Below, in pieces: positions 33,990-42,307 of a DNA stretch of 64,000 nucleotides. The position numbers were made by a program, and so were the translations under genes. The DNA lies in NCBI RefSeq assembly GCF_016925635.1, contig NZ_CP070490.1, positions 1,364,001 through 1,428,000 on the forward strand. The letters are read 5' to 3'. The notes beneath the pieces were generated by a model. It was not told the origin of the DNA. It saw only the letters and a program-made list of their open reading frames with translations, and ran no database searches. Position 1 is the stretch's first letter, and each line of letters begins with the position of its first letter. This stretch comes from Lysinibacillus fusiformis. GTDB lineage: Bacteria; Bacillota; Bacilli; Bacillales_A; Planococcaceae.

Positions 33990-34616
33990 ATGACTACGAG
34001 GCAACATTTTAAAATACACGTCATTTTACTTATTATCGTTTTAATTGTTTTCATCTGGTCTGTTATAAAACCATCCTCCTATTTAGATTGGCTAGCTGAA
34101 GTTAGTCCAGGAATTGTGGCAATAACAGTCGTTGTTTGTATCTATCATAAGTTCCGTTTCACCACATTTTCTTATATCATCATTGCTCTATTGTCGATCC
34201 TTACTTTTATAGGTGGGCATTATACCTATTCGGAAGTCCCTCTTTTTAATTGGATAAAAGAAGAATTTCATTTACAACGTAATCACTATGATCGCTTTGG
34301 CCATTTTTTAAAAGGTTTACTAGCCATCGTAATAAGGGAAATACTAATCAGGAAAACACCACTTGTAAAAGGAGCTTGGCTTACAGGTATTACAATCAGT
34401 ATTCTGCTCGCAATTGCTGCTTTTTATGAAATCATTGAATGGTTAAGTACAAGAATCTCGAAGGGTAGTAAAGGAGCAAAGGATTTTTTAGGAATGCAAG
34501 GAGATCGATGGGATGCACAATGGGACATGTTTTTGGCCTTGCTCGGAACTATTTTAACTTTACTTTTATTCACAAAGCTCCATGACAAATTTTTAAAGAA
34601 ACTAAACAAGTCATAA
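33990..34616 (+). CDS. DUF2238 membrane protein (YjdF-like)
   Basis: A 208-residue membrane protein with about five or six helices. The conserved motif HYDRFGHFLKGL (about 98-109) and the later FYEIIEWLSTRISKGSKGAKDFLG then GDRWDAQWDM are diagnostic for DUF2238. Function unknown. ATG at 33990 with AAGGGAG eight bases upstream; the longer frame runs back through the yunC terminator and is not credible. Confidence 0.85.
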   Translation: MTTRQHFKIHVILLIIVLIVFIWSVIKPSSYLDWLAEVSPGIVAITVVVCIYHKFRFTTFSYIIIALLSILTFIGGHYTYSEVPLFNWIKEEFHLQRNHYDRFGHFLKGLLAIVIREILIRKTPLVKGAWLTGITISILLAIAAFYEIIEWLSTRISKGSKGAKDFLGMQGDRWDAQWDMFLALLGTILTLLLFTKLHDKFLKKLNKS

Positions 34617-34663
34617 ATGTTTTTGCATAGCATGATTATATAACCTATGAAAGGTGGTATTAG

Positions 34664-35308
34664 ATGTACTATGCACAGGTCAATCAACAAGCACATCATC
34701 CATCACGTACTATGACTGTAACCGGGAATGGACAGGTAATGGCTACTCCTAGCTCTACACAAATACAAATTGAAGTCCAAACACAGGGCAACAATGTACA
34801 AGGTCCTCAACAGGAAAATGCGACGATTATGAATCAAGTTATACAATCACTCATTGCACTTGGTATTCCAAGAGATCAAATTCAAACTGCTAGTTATAGG
34901 ATCACACCACTATATAATTTTGAAGATGGCAAACAAATTTTTAATGGCTATGAAGTAGTCAATGCGATTTCCGTCAACGTGGCGAATACCAATAATTTGG
35001 GCTTAATCATTGATACAGCTGTAGAAAATGGGGCCAATCGAATTGCCAACATTCAGTTCAAAATGGACCATACCGGTGCTTATTATCAGCAAGCATTAAG
35101 TTTAGCGCTACAGAATGCTCAATTGAAGGCGAAAACAATAGCAGAAACGATGCACCTGCCTTTGCAACCACTTCCTATAGAAATTGTGGAAGAGCAGGCT
35201 AACACACCGATACTTTATCGCTCTATGGCTGTTTCCTCGGGAGTTACGCCTATAGAACAGGGACAAATTGCAATTGATGCTACTGTTCGTGTAAAATTTC
35301 AATACTAA
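34664..35308 (+). CDS. SIMPL domain protein (DUF541)
   Basis: A 214-residue protein in which nearly everything is SIMPL domain: TVTGNGQVMATPSSTQIQIE (about 18-37), GIPRDQIQTASYRITPLYNF, GYEVVNAISVNV, and a C-terminal ATVRVKFQY strand. No signal peptide is obvious. SIMPL proteins form ring-like assemblies of unknown role, some in envelope stress. AAAGGTGG precedes the ATG. Confidence 0.85.
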   Translation: MYYAQVNQQAHHPSRTMTVTGNGQVMATPSSTQIQIEVQTQGNNVQGPQQENATIMNQVIQSLIALGIPRDQIQTASYRITPLYNFEDGKQIFNGYEVVNAISVNVANTNNLGLIIDTAVENGANRIANIQFKMDHTGAYYQQALSLALQNAQLKAKTIAETMHLPLQPLPIEIVEEQANTPILYRSMAVSSGVTPIEQGQIAIDATVRVKFQY

Positions 35309-35311
35309 AGT

Positions 35312-35350
35312 TAGGAGCCTTCCACTAGTCAAATAGTGGAAGGCTCCTTA
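35312..35350 (+). terminator. terminator of the SIMPL gene
   Basis: AGGAGCCTTCCACTA/TAGTGGAAGGCTCCT perfect 15-bp stem with a short loop, followed by TA only; strength unclear but the stem is very stable. Confidence 0.75.
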
Positions 35351-35388
35351 GTGTTGAAAAACAAAACAGTCAATTGAAAGGTAGAAAT
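35351..35388 (+). repeat. left-end fragment of the palindromic repeat element
   Basis: These 38 bases are identical to the left end of the copy at 53613-53650 (GTGTTGAAAAACAAAACAG and onward to GGTAGAAAT). The rest of the element is missing; the sequence passes straight into a truncated transporter gene, marking a deletion junction. Confidence 0.85.
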
Positions 35389-35393
35389 ATTTA

Positions 35394-36422
35394 GCTTTCG
35401 GCTTGTATGGTGCTATCATTGGAGTGGCCTTTACCTTTGGCTTAATATTAGGAGGATTATTAGTTCATTGGAATCTATTTAACGGCGGTTGGCGAACTGT
35501 ATTTTTTTTCAATGTTCCAATTGGCATGCTAGTACTCCTTTTGCTCCCTTTTATACCGGAGTCAACGGATAAGAAATCCAATCATATTGATTGGATGGGT
35601 TCAATTTTATTAATGGTTAGTATATTTCTACTTATTTATCCTTTATCCGAAGTCCAACAACAAGGATGGCAAACTTGGATTTTTAGCTGTCTACTGCTTT
35701 CATTTGTTGTACTTATTTTGTTCATTTATCTTGAGCGATTTAAGCAAAAACTTCAACAGTCACCTCTCGTAGACCTAAGTTTATTTAAGCATCGCCCTTT
35801 TGTATTTGGCATTTGTTCTGTGCTATCTATTTACTTAAGTATGTTTGCTTTTTTCTTTATCCTTAGTTACTTTTTACAATATGGTCTAAAGTATGATACA
35901 GGAGAAACGAGCTTAGTTTTTCTACCAATAGGAATTGGATTCTTTTTAACGTCCATTGTTTCTTCAAAAATTATTAATAAATATGGTTTTATTGTTTTAA
36001 AAATGGGTGCATTATGTATGAGTATGTGTACTTTTTTACTTGTCCTTTTCTTATGGATGAAGCAATATAATTTACTCAGAACGGATGCAATAATCCTTTT
36101 ATTCGTCTATGGTCTTGGACTTGGTTTTGCTACAACACCTTTAGCAAATGCCATATTGGGTAACATTCCAAAGATTCATATGGGGGTTGCTGCTGGTCTA
36201 TTTACAACCTTTATGTACTTAGCAAATTCCTTAGCAGTCGCAGGTATTAGTATAGTATTTTCTTATTATTTAGGAACAAGTTTAGAGAGTGCTTCTTTCT
36301 TAAATTATATTCATGCTTTCACTGTAAGTTTAATTGTCATTGGACTGTTTTCTATGATAGCCTATATAATTTTGTCACTTTATCATAAATTGATTTTAAA
36401 AATAAAAATAAAGCAACATTAA
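35394..36422 (+). pseudogene. 5'-deleted DHA2-type MFS efflux pump
   Basis: About 340 residues remain of what should be a 14-helix, roughly 470-residue drug transporter. The frame opens inside motif C of EmrB/QacA-type pumps (AFGLYGAIIGVAFTFGLILG, then GGWRTVFFFNVPIG), so about the first 120-140 residues, including helices 1-4 and motif A, are lost. No ribosome site precedes the TTG at 35403. The rest is intact to its stop codon. The break coincides with a fragment of the repeat element, indicating a recombination-linked deletion. It is unlikely to be a functional pump. Confidence 0.82.
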
Positions 36423-36436
36423 AATATACTATTTTG

Positions 36437-36472
36437 TATGACAAACTCTGAATTATTTCGAGCTTGTCATAC
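36437..36472 (+). terminator. hairpin after the truncated MFS gene
   Basis: TATGACAA pairs with TTGTCATA across a long loop, followed by CATTTCTATT. A weak former terminator. Confidence 0.5.
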
Positions 36473-36479
36473 ATTTCTA

Positions 36480-36635
36480 TTATTTCACATTCATTATTCC
36501 TGCCTTATTTTTTAACTCTACCCTATTTTCTGCTCCCCCAATTCTCCCCTCCATTGAGTCCTTAGTATTTTTTTCTATCTTTAATCCCTTTAATTTAACT
36601 GTGATATCTGATGATTCACTATTTGCTATCAGCAT
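36480..36635 (-). pseudogene. possible 3' remnant of a DUF4097-like gene
   Basis: A minus-strand frame of 51 residues ends at a TAA and reads SSDITVKLKGLKIEKNTK then GRIGGAENRVELKNKAGI. The pattern of a Gly-bounded strand followed by a hydrophobic NKAG strand recalls the end of DUF4097 adhesin-like proteins. It has no ribosome site and runs back antisense into another fragment, so it is probably a relic. Identification is weak. Confidence 0.35.
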
Positions 36636-36641
36636 TAATAA

Positions 36642-36884
36642 TTGCGGAGCAGTACGACTCTCGATATGCAGGATAAACTATTCCAACAGTATTATCGTGG
36701 AACAACAACAGATACTTCTTCAGAAGGCACTGGAGTAGGCATGGCAATTGTTTATAACCTTGTCCAAACACATAGAGGCACTATCGCCCTAGAAAGTGAA
36801 CTTGCTAAAGGGGCTGCCTTCATTGTTACATTTCCGAAAAAATGGCAAAATCACCTCGTACACTATCGAGGTGATTTTTTATAA
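36642..36884 (+). pseudogene. C-terminal fragment of a sensor histidine kinase
   Basis: The 80-codon frame contains only the end of a HATPase domain: LFQQYYRGTTTDTSSEGTG (F box), GVGMAIVYNLVQTHRGTI (G2 box), and GAAFIVTFPKK. The kinase start, H box, N box and G1 are missing, and in-frame TAA codons lie directly upstream. It is therefore a relic of a two-component sensor whose regulator is also absent here. Confidence 0.8.
36848..36882. terminator. bidirectional terminator
   Basis: AAATCACCTCG/CGAGGTGATTT stem with an eight-base loop and a run of T residues; the EamA gene stop lies in it. Confidence 0.85.
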
Positions 36885-37780
36885 CCTACGTTCACTTCTT
36901 TGATATTCCCCACTTCTTGTTTCTTTTCAACAACCCGCTCTTTCGACAACAAAAGAGCACAAAGAATAATGCATATCCCTATGAAATGTTGGATTAATAA
37001 CGGTTCCTTCAACATCAAATATCCAAGTAGAACACCTACTATGGGAACAATATAATTACTAAAAGAGGCAAATAAAGCACCCTCACTTTTAATTAAAAGA
37101 TTATAAAGCATATACACAATCCCTGCGTGGAAAATGCCTAATATAACAATGGAAACGATCTGAATCCCATCTATGCTTAATAGTAATGGTTGTTCAAGGA
37201 TAAATGCCATTGGTAATAAAATCACGGTGGCAATTCCTAAAATATTTCTCATATGAACGATTGGTGAACCATCCTCTAACTTCTCCATTAAAATTAACGA
37301 AAATGCAAAGCTCAGTGCTGCTAATAGTAGCAGCACATTCCCTAGTACTGTGCCTGAACCACCCATCCCTTGTGTTGGCCAAGAAAGAATGATGATCCCC
37401 AAAAAGCCTAATAGAATGCTAACCGTTTGAAACGGACTAACTTTTTTGTTAAAGAAAAAAACAAAGAGGATTAATGTGATAATGGGGACCATTGCTATGA
37501 GCATAGACGCAATACTACTGGATACATATTTTTGACCTTGCGCAATGAGGACGAAGGGAATCACTACTTCAAAAATGGCAATCCCAATATATAATTTACT
37601 ATTTGCTAAGTAGTTTTCTCTTTTCAAAAATAAGCTCATGATACTTAAGCAGATTGCACCGATTAAAGCTTTTAACAAAGATAAAGTAACAGCCCCCACA
37701 TCATTCGTAACTAATGCTACGAAGAAAAATTGAGAGCCCCATATACAACTTATTAATAGCAAAAGGCTGTATTTTCTCAT
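36863..37780 (-). CDS. EamA/DMT family transporter
   Basis: A 305-residue carrier with two EamA repeats and ten membrane segments; SLLKALIGAICL and LILMEKLEDGSPIVH type motifs and GYLMLKEPLL at the second repeat end are typical. The tail is charged. It overlaps the upstream EamA gene by four bases (ATGA), and a MocR regulator diverges from the pair. Two fused-in-operon DMT genes may form a heteromer or serve two substrates; neither is known. Confidence 0.87.
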   Translation of the reverse strand: MRKYSLLLLISCIWGSQFFFVALVTNDVGAVTLSLLKALIGAICLSIMSLFLKRENYLANSKLYIGIAIFEVVIPFVLIAQGQKYVSSSIASMLIAMVPIITLILFVFFFNKKVSPFQTVSILLGFLGIIILSWPTQGMGGSGTVLGNVLLLLAALSFAFSLILMEKLEDGSPIVHMRNILGIATVILLPMAFILEQPLLLSIDGIQIVSIVILGIFHAGIVYMLYNLLIKSEGALFASFSNYIVPIVGVLLGYLMLKEPLLIQHFIGICIILCALLLSKERVVEKKQEVGNIKEVNVGYKKSPR

Positions 37781-38688
37781 TGCACTACCTTCCTATGCCC
37801 AAAATAATTTGTTCCTATGACGCCAATAATGATGAGGATTCCACCAATAAAGTGATAAAGGTGAAAGACTTCCTGTAAAACCAAAACGCCTGCCAGTATT
37901 GTAATGAGCGTAGCAAAATTGCTAAAGACACTCATTTGGGAAGCTTCTAATTTAGATAACGCATAATTGGATAAATAGGACGTACCGAGCAAAGATAATA
38001 GCCCTAAATATAAAATCGCGATGACAAAATCAACATGTGTTAATGGCTGAAAAAATTCATTGATTGTACCATTCACCAGATGATTTCCAAGAGCCATTCC
38101 GTTAAAAATGACAAATCCGCATAGTGTCATCACATACGTTAAGGTCAGTAATGAATATTGCTTTGTAAGCCTTCTTGCAAACACGTTATAAAGCGACGCA
38201 GCAAGGGCTGAAAGTAAAATGAATCCACTGCCGACGACATTTCCTGTAGTCGCATTGGCTCCATTCATAATTAGCATGTAGATAACTCCAAGTACAGATA
38301 AACTAATGAAGACAAGCTGTCCACGAGTAGCTTTTTCCTTTAACAATAAACCTGCTAGTGCTAATGTAAAAATAGGAATCGTTGCTTGAATAATTCCAGC
38401 TTCAGAAGAGGAAATTCTAGCAAGCCCAAGCACTTGAAAAGTGAAAAAAACAATGGGATACAATATGGCTAACGGTAAAATTTTTAGTAAATCATATTTT
38501 TTTATTGTTAGCTTATTTTTCGTAAAGACCATTAAAATAACAATACCGATGAAGGCAAACGTAAAGCGATGGGCTAATGTATCAATTGGACTCGCCACTG
38601 TTAATGTAACTTTCACAAACATGAATGAAAGGCCAATGATAAATGCATACGAAATCGCTGCTATATAGGCTTTTCTTTTTTCTGACAT
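37777..38688 (-). CDS. EamA/DMT family transporter
   Basis: A 303-residue DMT carrier, first gene of a pair. Ten hydrophobic segments; the first repeat ends in LLLKEKATRGQLVF and the second in VLVLQEVFHLYHF. AAGGAG precedes the ATG. It is transcribed divergently from a MocR-type regulator at 38807, which probably controls it. Substrate unknown; many MocR-linked DMT carriers handle amino acids or vitamin B6 compounds. Confidence 0.87.
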   Translation of the reverse strand: MSEKRKAYIAAISYAFIIGLSFMFVKVTLTVASPIDTLAHRFTFAFIGIVILMVFTKNKLTIKKYDLLKILPLAILYPIVFFTFQVLGLARISSSEAGIIQATIPIFTLALAGLLLKEKATRGQLVFISLSVLGVIYMLIMNGANATTGNVVGSGFILLSALAASLYNVFARRLTKQYSLLTLTYVMTLCGFVIFNGMALGNHLVNGTINEFFQPLTHVDFVIAILYLGLLSLLGTSYLSNYALSKLEASQMSVFSNFATLITILAGVLVLQEVFHLYHFIGGILIIIGVIGTNYFGHRKVVQ

Positions 38689-38770
38689 ACGATAATGCTC
38701 CTTCTCAAATCATTCCGGCCGGTATTGTTATCGTATTAAAAAGAGAACACATTGACGATATGAAAAAAAC

Positions 38771-38792
38771 ACATCTGTACCGATACAGATGT
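38771..38792. promoter_or_regulatory. perfect palindrome before the second MocR gene
   Basis: ACATCTGTA-CCGA-TACAGATGT is an exact 9-bp inverted repeat 15 bp upstream of the MocR start, ending at its ribosome site. It could be an operator for autoregulation or a translation-controlling hairpin. Confidence 0.5.
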
Positions 38793-38806
38793 GCTGGAGG
38801 TTATAT

Positions 38807-40144
38807 ATGCTTAAATATGAATGGATTTATTCTCAGCTCCTGACTCAAATCCAAACAGGCTCTCTTCATGCAGGTGCAAAACTTCCTTCTATTCGCCAGT
38901 TATCACAACAATTTTCCTGTAGTAAGAGTACGATTTTAACATCTTTAAAAAAACTGGAGAATCAGCATCTTATCTATGCATCGCCTAAAAGTGGCTACTA
39001 TGTTGTCGATCATCAGCTGCCCATCCAACCGAAAATGAAAAATTACATAGATTTTGCTACGTCATCACCCAGTTGGCATGCTTTTCCATACCAAGATTTT
39101 CAGCATTGTATTAACAAAGCCATCGACACATACCAAGCAGATTTATTTAGATATGGAACACCAAAAGGCCTACCTTCATTAATAGAGGAAGCAAAAAAAT
39201 TATTAACAAGTTATCAACTGTTTACAAAGGAAGATAATATTTTCATTACTTCTGGCGTCCAGCAATCCTTGTCTTTGCTAAGTATTATGCCATTTCCAAA
39301 TGGTCGCTCAACCATTTTAGTGGAACAACCTAGTTACCATTTATATATGGATTATTTAAAAACCTATGGAATACCAGCAATCGGCATCAAAAGAACAACG
39401 GATGGCATTGATTTACATGAATTAGAAAGCATTTTCAGCAAACATGACATAAAGTTTTTTTACACGATGCCGCGCCTGCACAATCCTCTAGGTACATCTT
39501 ATAGCAAAAAGACAAAGGATCTAATCCGTAAACTTGCTTATCAATATAATGTTTACATTGTTGAAGATGATTATTTAGCGGATTTCGAGCAAAATTCGAA
39601 AATAGATCCCCTCTATACAGATGATACACAGCAGCATGTTATCTATTTAAAAAGCTTTTCTAAAATTATGTTTCCTGGCTTACGTATTGGACTTGCCGTT
39701 TTACCAAATGTTTTGATTAATACCTTTCAACAGTATAAAAATACCACTGATATTGATAGCTCCATGATTTCTCAGGCTGCATTAGAGCTTTACTTGAAAA
39801 GTGGCATGTTTGAGCGTTATCAAAAGAAAGTCAGTGAAGCTTATGCAAGCCGAGCGAATCAACTTCAGCAATCTATAGCAACTCATCTGGCAGAGTATTC
39901 ATCCTCTAAGGAAATCTGTATGCATAGCCATATCGTTCTACCGAGGCAGGTGAATACTAATAAGCTTATTCAACATTTGGCACAACAAAATATTTTGCTG
40001 GATCCTATAAGCCGCAATTATTTAGATGTATTTTATCATGAACGTATTTTAAAAATAAATGTATCGAATGTAGAAGAATCCAAAATTGATGCTGGCATAA
40101 GGGAAATAGCGCTAGCCCTTCATAGCCCTAAACATCACTTCTAA
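38807..40144 (+). CDS. MocR/PdxR-type GntR regulator with aminotransferase domain
   Basis: A 445-residue fusion: GntR helix-turn-helix (about 1-75, LKYEWIYSQLLTQIQTGSLH opening, SKSTILTSLKKLENQHLI recognition region) and an aminotransferase fold (about 95-440). The PLP lysine is in LKSFSKIMFPGLRIGL (about residue 285), and MPRLHNPLG marks the family loop. It probably controls the divergent pair of DMT carriers. Start at 38807, six bases after GGAGG; the frame from 38789 includes the hairpin. Confidence 0.9.
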   Translation: MLKYEWIYSQLLTQIQTGSLHAGAKLPSIRQLSQQFSCSKSTILTSLKKLENQHLIYASPKSGYYVVDHQLPIQPKMKNYIDFATSSPSWHAFPYQDFQHCINKAIDTYQADLFRYGTPKGLPSLIEEAKKLLTSYQLFTKEDNIFITSGVQQSLSLLSIMPFPNGRSTILVEQPSYHLYMDYLKTYGIPAIGIKRTTDGIDLHELESIFSKHDIKFFYTMPRLHNPLGTSYSKKTKDLIRKLAYQYNVYIVEDDYLADFEQNSKIDPLYTDDTQQHVIYLKSFSKIMFPGLRIGLAVLPNVLINTFQQYKNTTDIDSSMISQAALELYLKSGMFERYQKKVSEAYASRANQLQQSIATHLAEYSSSKEICMHSHIVLPRQVNTNKLIQHLAQQNILLDPISRNYLDVFYHERILKINVSNVEESKIDAGIREIALALHSPKHHF

Positions 40145-40217
40145 AGAATAGCATTCATGAAATCTTATTGTAGCTCATATAATGAGACATCTTAAATGCT
40201 TCTATAAGGGGGATACA

Positions 40218-40460
40218 ATGCAAGCTGAAAAATTACGATTAAGAAAAATTCAGCGTCTTGCTTATGAAATCATGGATGAGATGCACAAAGACAAAGACTG
40301 CATTGAATTGCACAAACTTATTCCAATCATCGATAATTTATCTCGCGCAATTGGTGATTTAACGGATTCCGTTGGTAAATACTCGTTAGATTATGTAGAA
40401 GAAAAAGTAAAAAATGCACATGCTCTTTTATTTAACAAAGAAAAGGTGGATATTTATTAA
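40218..40460 (+). CDS. small helical protein of unknown function
   Basis: An 80-residue, mostly alpha-helical protein (AEKLRLRKIQRLAYEIMDEM, then DKDCIELHKLIPIIDNLS and a final KNAHALLFNKEKVDIY). No known domain. The ATG at 40218 lies about six bases after AAGGGGG, and a strong terminator follows, so it is probably expressed. Confidence 0.6.
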   Translation: MQAEKLRLRKIQRLAYEIMDEMHKDKDCIELHKLIPIIDNLSRAIGDLTDSVGKYSLDYVEEKVKNAHALLFNKEKVDIY

Positions 40461-40472
40461 TAAAGAAAGGGA

Positions 40473-40507
40473 AAAAGGGTAACCATATTTATGGCTACCC
40501 TTTTCAT
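40473..40507 (+). terminator. terminator of the 80-residue protein gene (left copy of a duplicated site)
   Basis: AAAAGGGTAACCAT pairs with ATGGCTACCCTTTT (one mismatch). The same 32 bases occur again at 41064-41095 on the other side of the repeat element. Confidence 0.85.
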
Positions 40508-40508
40508 A

Positions 40509-41060
40509 GTGTTGAAAAACAATACCATCAATAGAATTTTTATGAAAGGTGAAAACAGATTTCCGTTGCAGGCTACTTGCTTTCCTGTGGGCGAGCGCCG
40601 AATCGCTTCCTCCGCTACCGCTCCGTGCAGGGTTTCGCCTGTCTCGCTATCCCACGGGAGTCAAGTAGCCCTCCACTCCAACCAATAAATATTTAACTTT
40701 TTAACAAAAGTTTTCAAATAAAGTGAAGGTTTTCACTACTCTTTATGAAGAGGTGTTGTCACGCATCACTTCTCCACATTGAAAATAAAGGGTCTAACCC
40801 CTAAGAATACAGTTATTGGGCTATTTGATTGCTATGCTAGTATGAAAAAAGTAAAGACATTTTGCAGAATGGTTGATTGGAGTGGAGCCAGCGTCACTCC
40901 TAGGGGATTGAGCGTCACAGAGGAGACCCTGGAGCGAACGGAAGTGAGTGAAGCGGCTCATCGGACGCCCCCTGGAAAGGACGCTGGCGGAACGGAAATC
41001 AACCCCTTCATCTTGCTAAAATATCTTTTTCTGCTAGTGACATGATCTTTTTTCAACAAC
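40509..41060. repeat. long palindromic repeat element, copy 1
   Basis: About 550 bp, similar along most of its length to 53613-54081. Ends carry short inverted sequences (GTGTTGAAAAAC left, TTTTTTCAACAAC right). Inside are two very stable imperfect palindromes: GGCTACTTG (40571-40579) with CAAGTAGCC (40662-40670), and GGTTGATT/GCCAGCGTC (40871-40895) with GACGCTGGC/AATCAACC (40980-41004). Outer arms GATTTCCGTT and AACGGAAATC also pair. GC is much higher than the flanks. Open frames across it are by-products of the palindromes. It encodes no transposase. Confidence 0.85.
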
Positions 41061-41063
41061 ATG

Positions 41064-41097
41064 AAAAGGGTAACCATATTTATGGCTACCCTTTTAC
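41064..41097. terminator. right copy of the duplicated terminator
   Basis: Identical over 32 bases to 40473-40504. Here it follows the minus-strand DUF1540 gene and can terminate it. Confidence 0.82.
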
Positions 41098-41098
41098 A

Positions 41099-41257
41099 TT
41101 AATGCGTTTCAGGTTCGAATGTTTTACAGTCTGTTTCTTCACTGTTGGAAGCATGTTGTCCCTTTTGGCTGACAACATAAATTTTTTCGGCTGTGCATTT
41201 GTTACCAGAATCCCAAAATGTGCAGTTATTGACTTCACAAAGAATTTCTTGTGCCAT
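41099..41257 (-). CDS. DUF1540 small Cys-rich protein
   Basis: A 52-residue protein with the DUF1540 cysteine pattern: CEVNNCTFWDSGNKCTAEKI, then a fourth Cys in DCKTFE. Four cysteines probably bind a metal ion. The ATG at 41257 is preceded by GAGGAGGTG; the longer frame from 41326 is not supported. Function unknown; such proteins are frequent in spore formers. Confidence 0.85.
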   Translation of the reverse strand: MAQEILCEVNNCTFWDSGNKCTAEKIYVVSQKGQHASNSEETDCKTFEPETH

Positions 41258-41353
41258 TGTCTCACACCTCCTCTTTGTTATCTTTAACAAATTCGAGGTA
41301 ATCAATACGTAATTCAAAAAAGTCATCTCACGATTTAGTTAGTGCTGTCTGAT

Positions 41354-42238
41354 TTACTCCATACTAAAGTCTAGATTAGTTGGATGATTCGATAAATGTT
41401 CTTGTGTAAGCATATTTGTAGAGGGTACCTTGTCGTCAACCTCCTCAAATCGAAAACCATCTGCCCATACCTTACCCGAACCAATTAATAACACACCAAA
41501 ATAAATGGAGTCACCTTCTTCAGGTACGTCTAAGACAATAGAATAGTGATTCCATTCAGTAGAACCTGTCACAGAACGCTGATTCATATTATCAAATTGA
41601 ATGGTATCACCCGTACCATTGTCAATACGCATCCATGCACCACACTTTGTAGCGTCTGCCGTCTTTAAATAGCATGACATTTTCAAGCGCTTTCCTTTAT
41701 AGTTAGTTGCCTGAAAGCCCTGCATCATCGTACCGAATTGCCCCTGATTTGCTGATGCAGTTGTGGAATACAATACGCCTGAACGCTTCCCTGAATGAAA
41801 CACCTTGTCATCTGTATGAAATTTATATAATTCTGGATTCGCTCCACTCAACATCCAACCTTTAACCTGTTCAACTGTTTCCATGTAATTTTCCTCCTCC
41901 AACATATTTAGTGATTGCATCAATTTTCGGTACTTCCCTGGTGGTACAGCATAAACTTCTTTAAAGGCTCTTGTAAAAGCTTCTTGTGATTGAAACTGAA
42001 GTGTAAATGCAATCTTTAATATCGATTCATTAGAGTACATCAAATAACTCGCAGCCATGGCTAGCCGGCGTATACGAATGTATTCACCAATCGTAACTCC
42101 CGTTTCTTGCTTAAAAATACGACTTAGATGGTACTTCGAATAGCCAGCAGTATTAGGAAGACATTCAAGTGAAATTTGTTCCATCAATTGCTCCTCGATA
42201 TAGGCAATAGTTCTTTGTGTTGCCTGACTATACTCCAT
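41354..42238 (-). CDS. AraC family regulator with C-terminal beta-sandwich sensor
   Basis: A 294-residue regulator with the order reversed relative to most AraC proteins: the DNA-binding domain is at the N-terminus (about 5-105; GYSKYHLSRIFKQETG and SQEAFTRAFKEVYAVPPGKYR), and residues 120-275 form a beta-rich domain that reads like a carbohydrate-binding or jelly-roll module (MQGFQATNYKGKRLKMSCYL, GAWMRIDNGTGDTIQF). Such fusions sense small ligands or peptides. It lies next to the erythromycin esterase homolog (70 bases), which may be its target. Start at 42238 after GAGGTGAG. Confidence 0.82.
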   Translation of the reverse strand: MEYSQATQRTIAYIEEQLMEQISLECLPNTAGYSKYHLSRIFKQETGVTIGEYIRIRRLAMAASYLMYSNESILKIAFTLQFQSQEAFTRAFKEVYAVPPGKYRKLMQSLNMLEEENYMETVEQVKGWMLSGANPELYKFHTDDKVFHSGKRSGVLYSTTASANQGQFGTMMQGFQATNYKGKRLKMSCYLKTADATKCGAWMRIDNGTGDTIQFDNMNQRSVTGSTEWNHYSIVLDVPEEGDSIYFGVLLIGSGKVWADGFRFEEVDDKVPSTNMLTQEHLSNHPTNLDFSME

Positions 42239-42307
42239 GTTACTCACCTCATCTTTATCATACTGGAGAAAGAAACAGATTTTTTGATGGAGGTTGCTAA
42301 ATTTAAC

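Noticed and set aside
40491-41045. Frames of 65 and 88 codons in the repeat element, and a similar 60-codon frame at 53895-54077
   Set aside because: The similar peptides in both copies come from conserved palindromic DNA, not codon-level conservation; starts and ends differ between copies and ribosome sites are absent.
40509-41060. Insertion sequence
   Set aside because: Ends look like short inverted repeats, but no transposase or relic of one is present, so only a non-autonomous element can be claimed.
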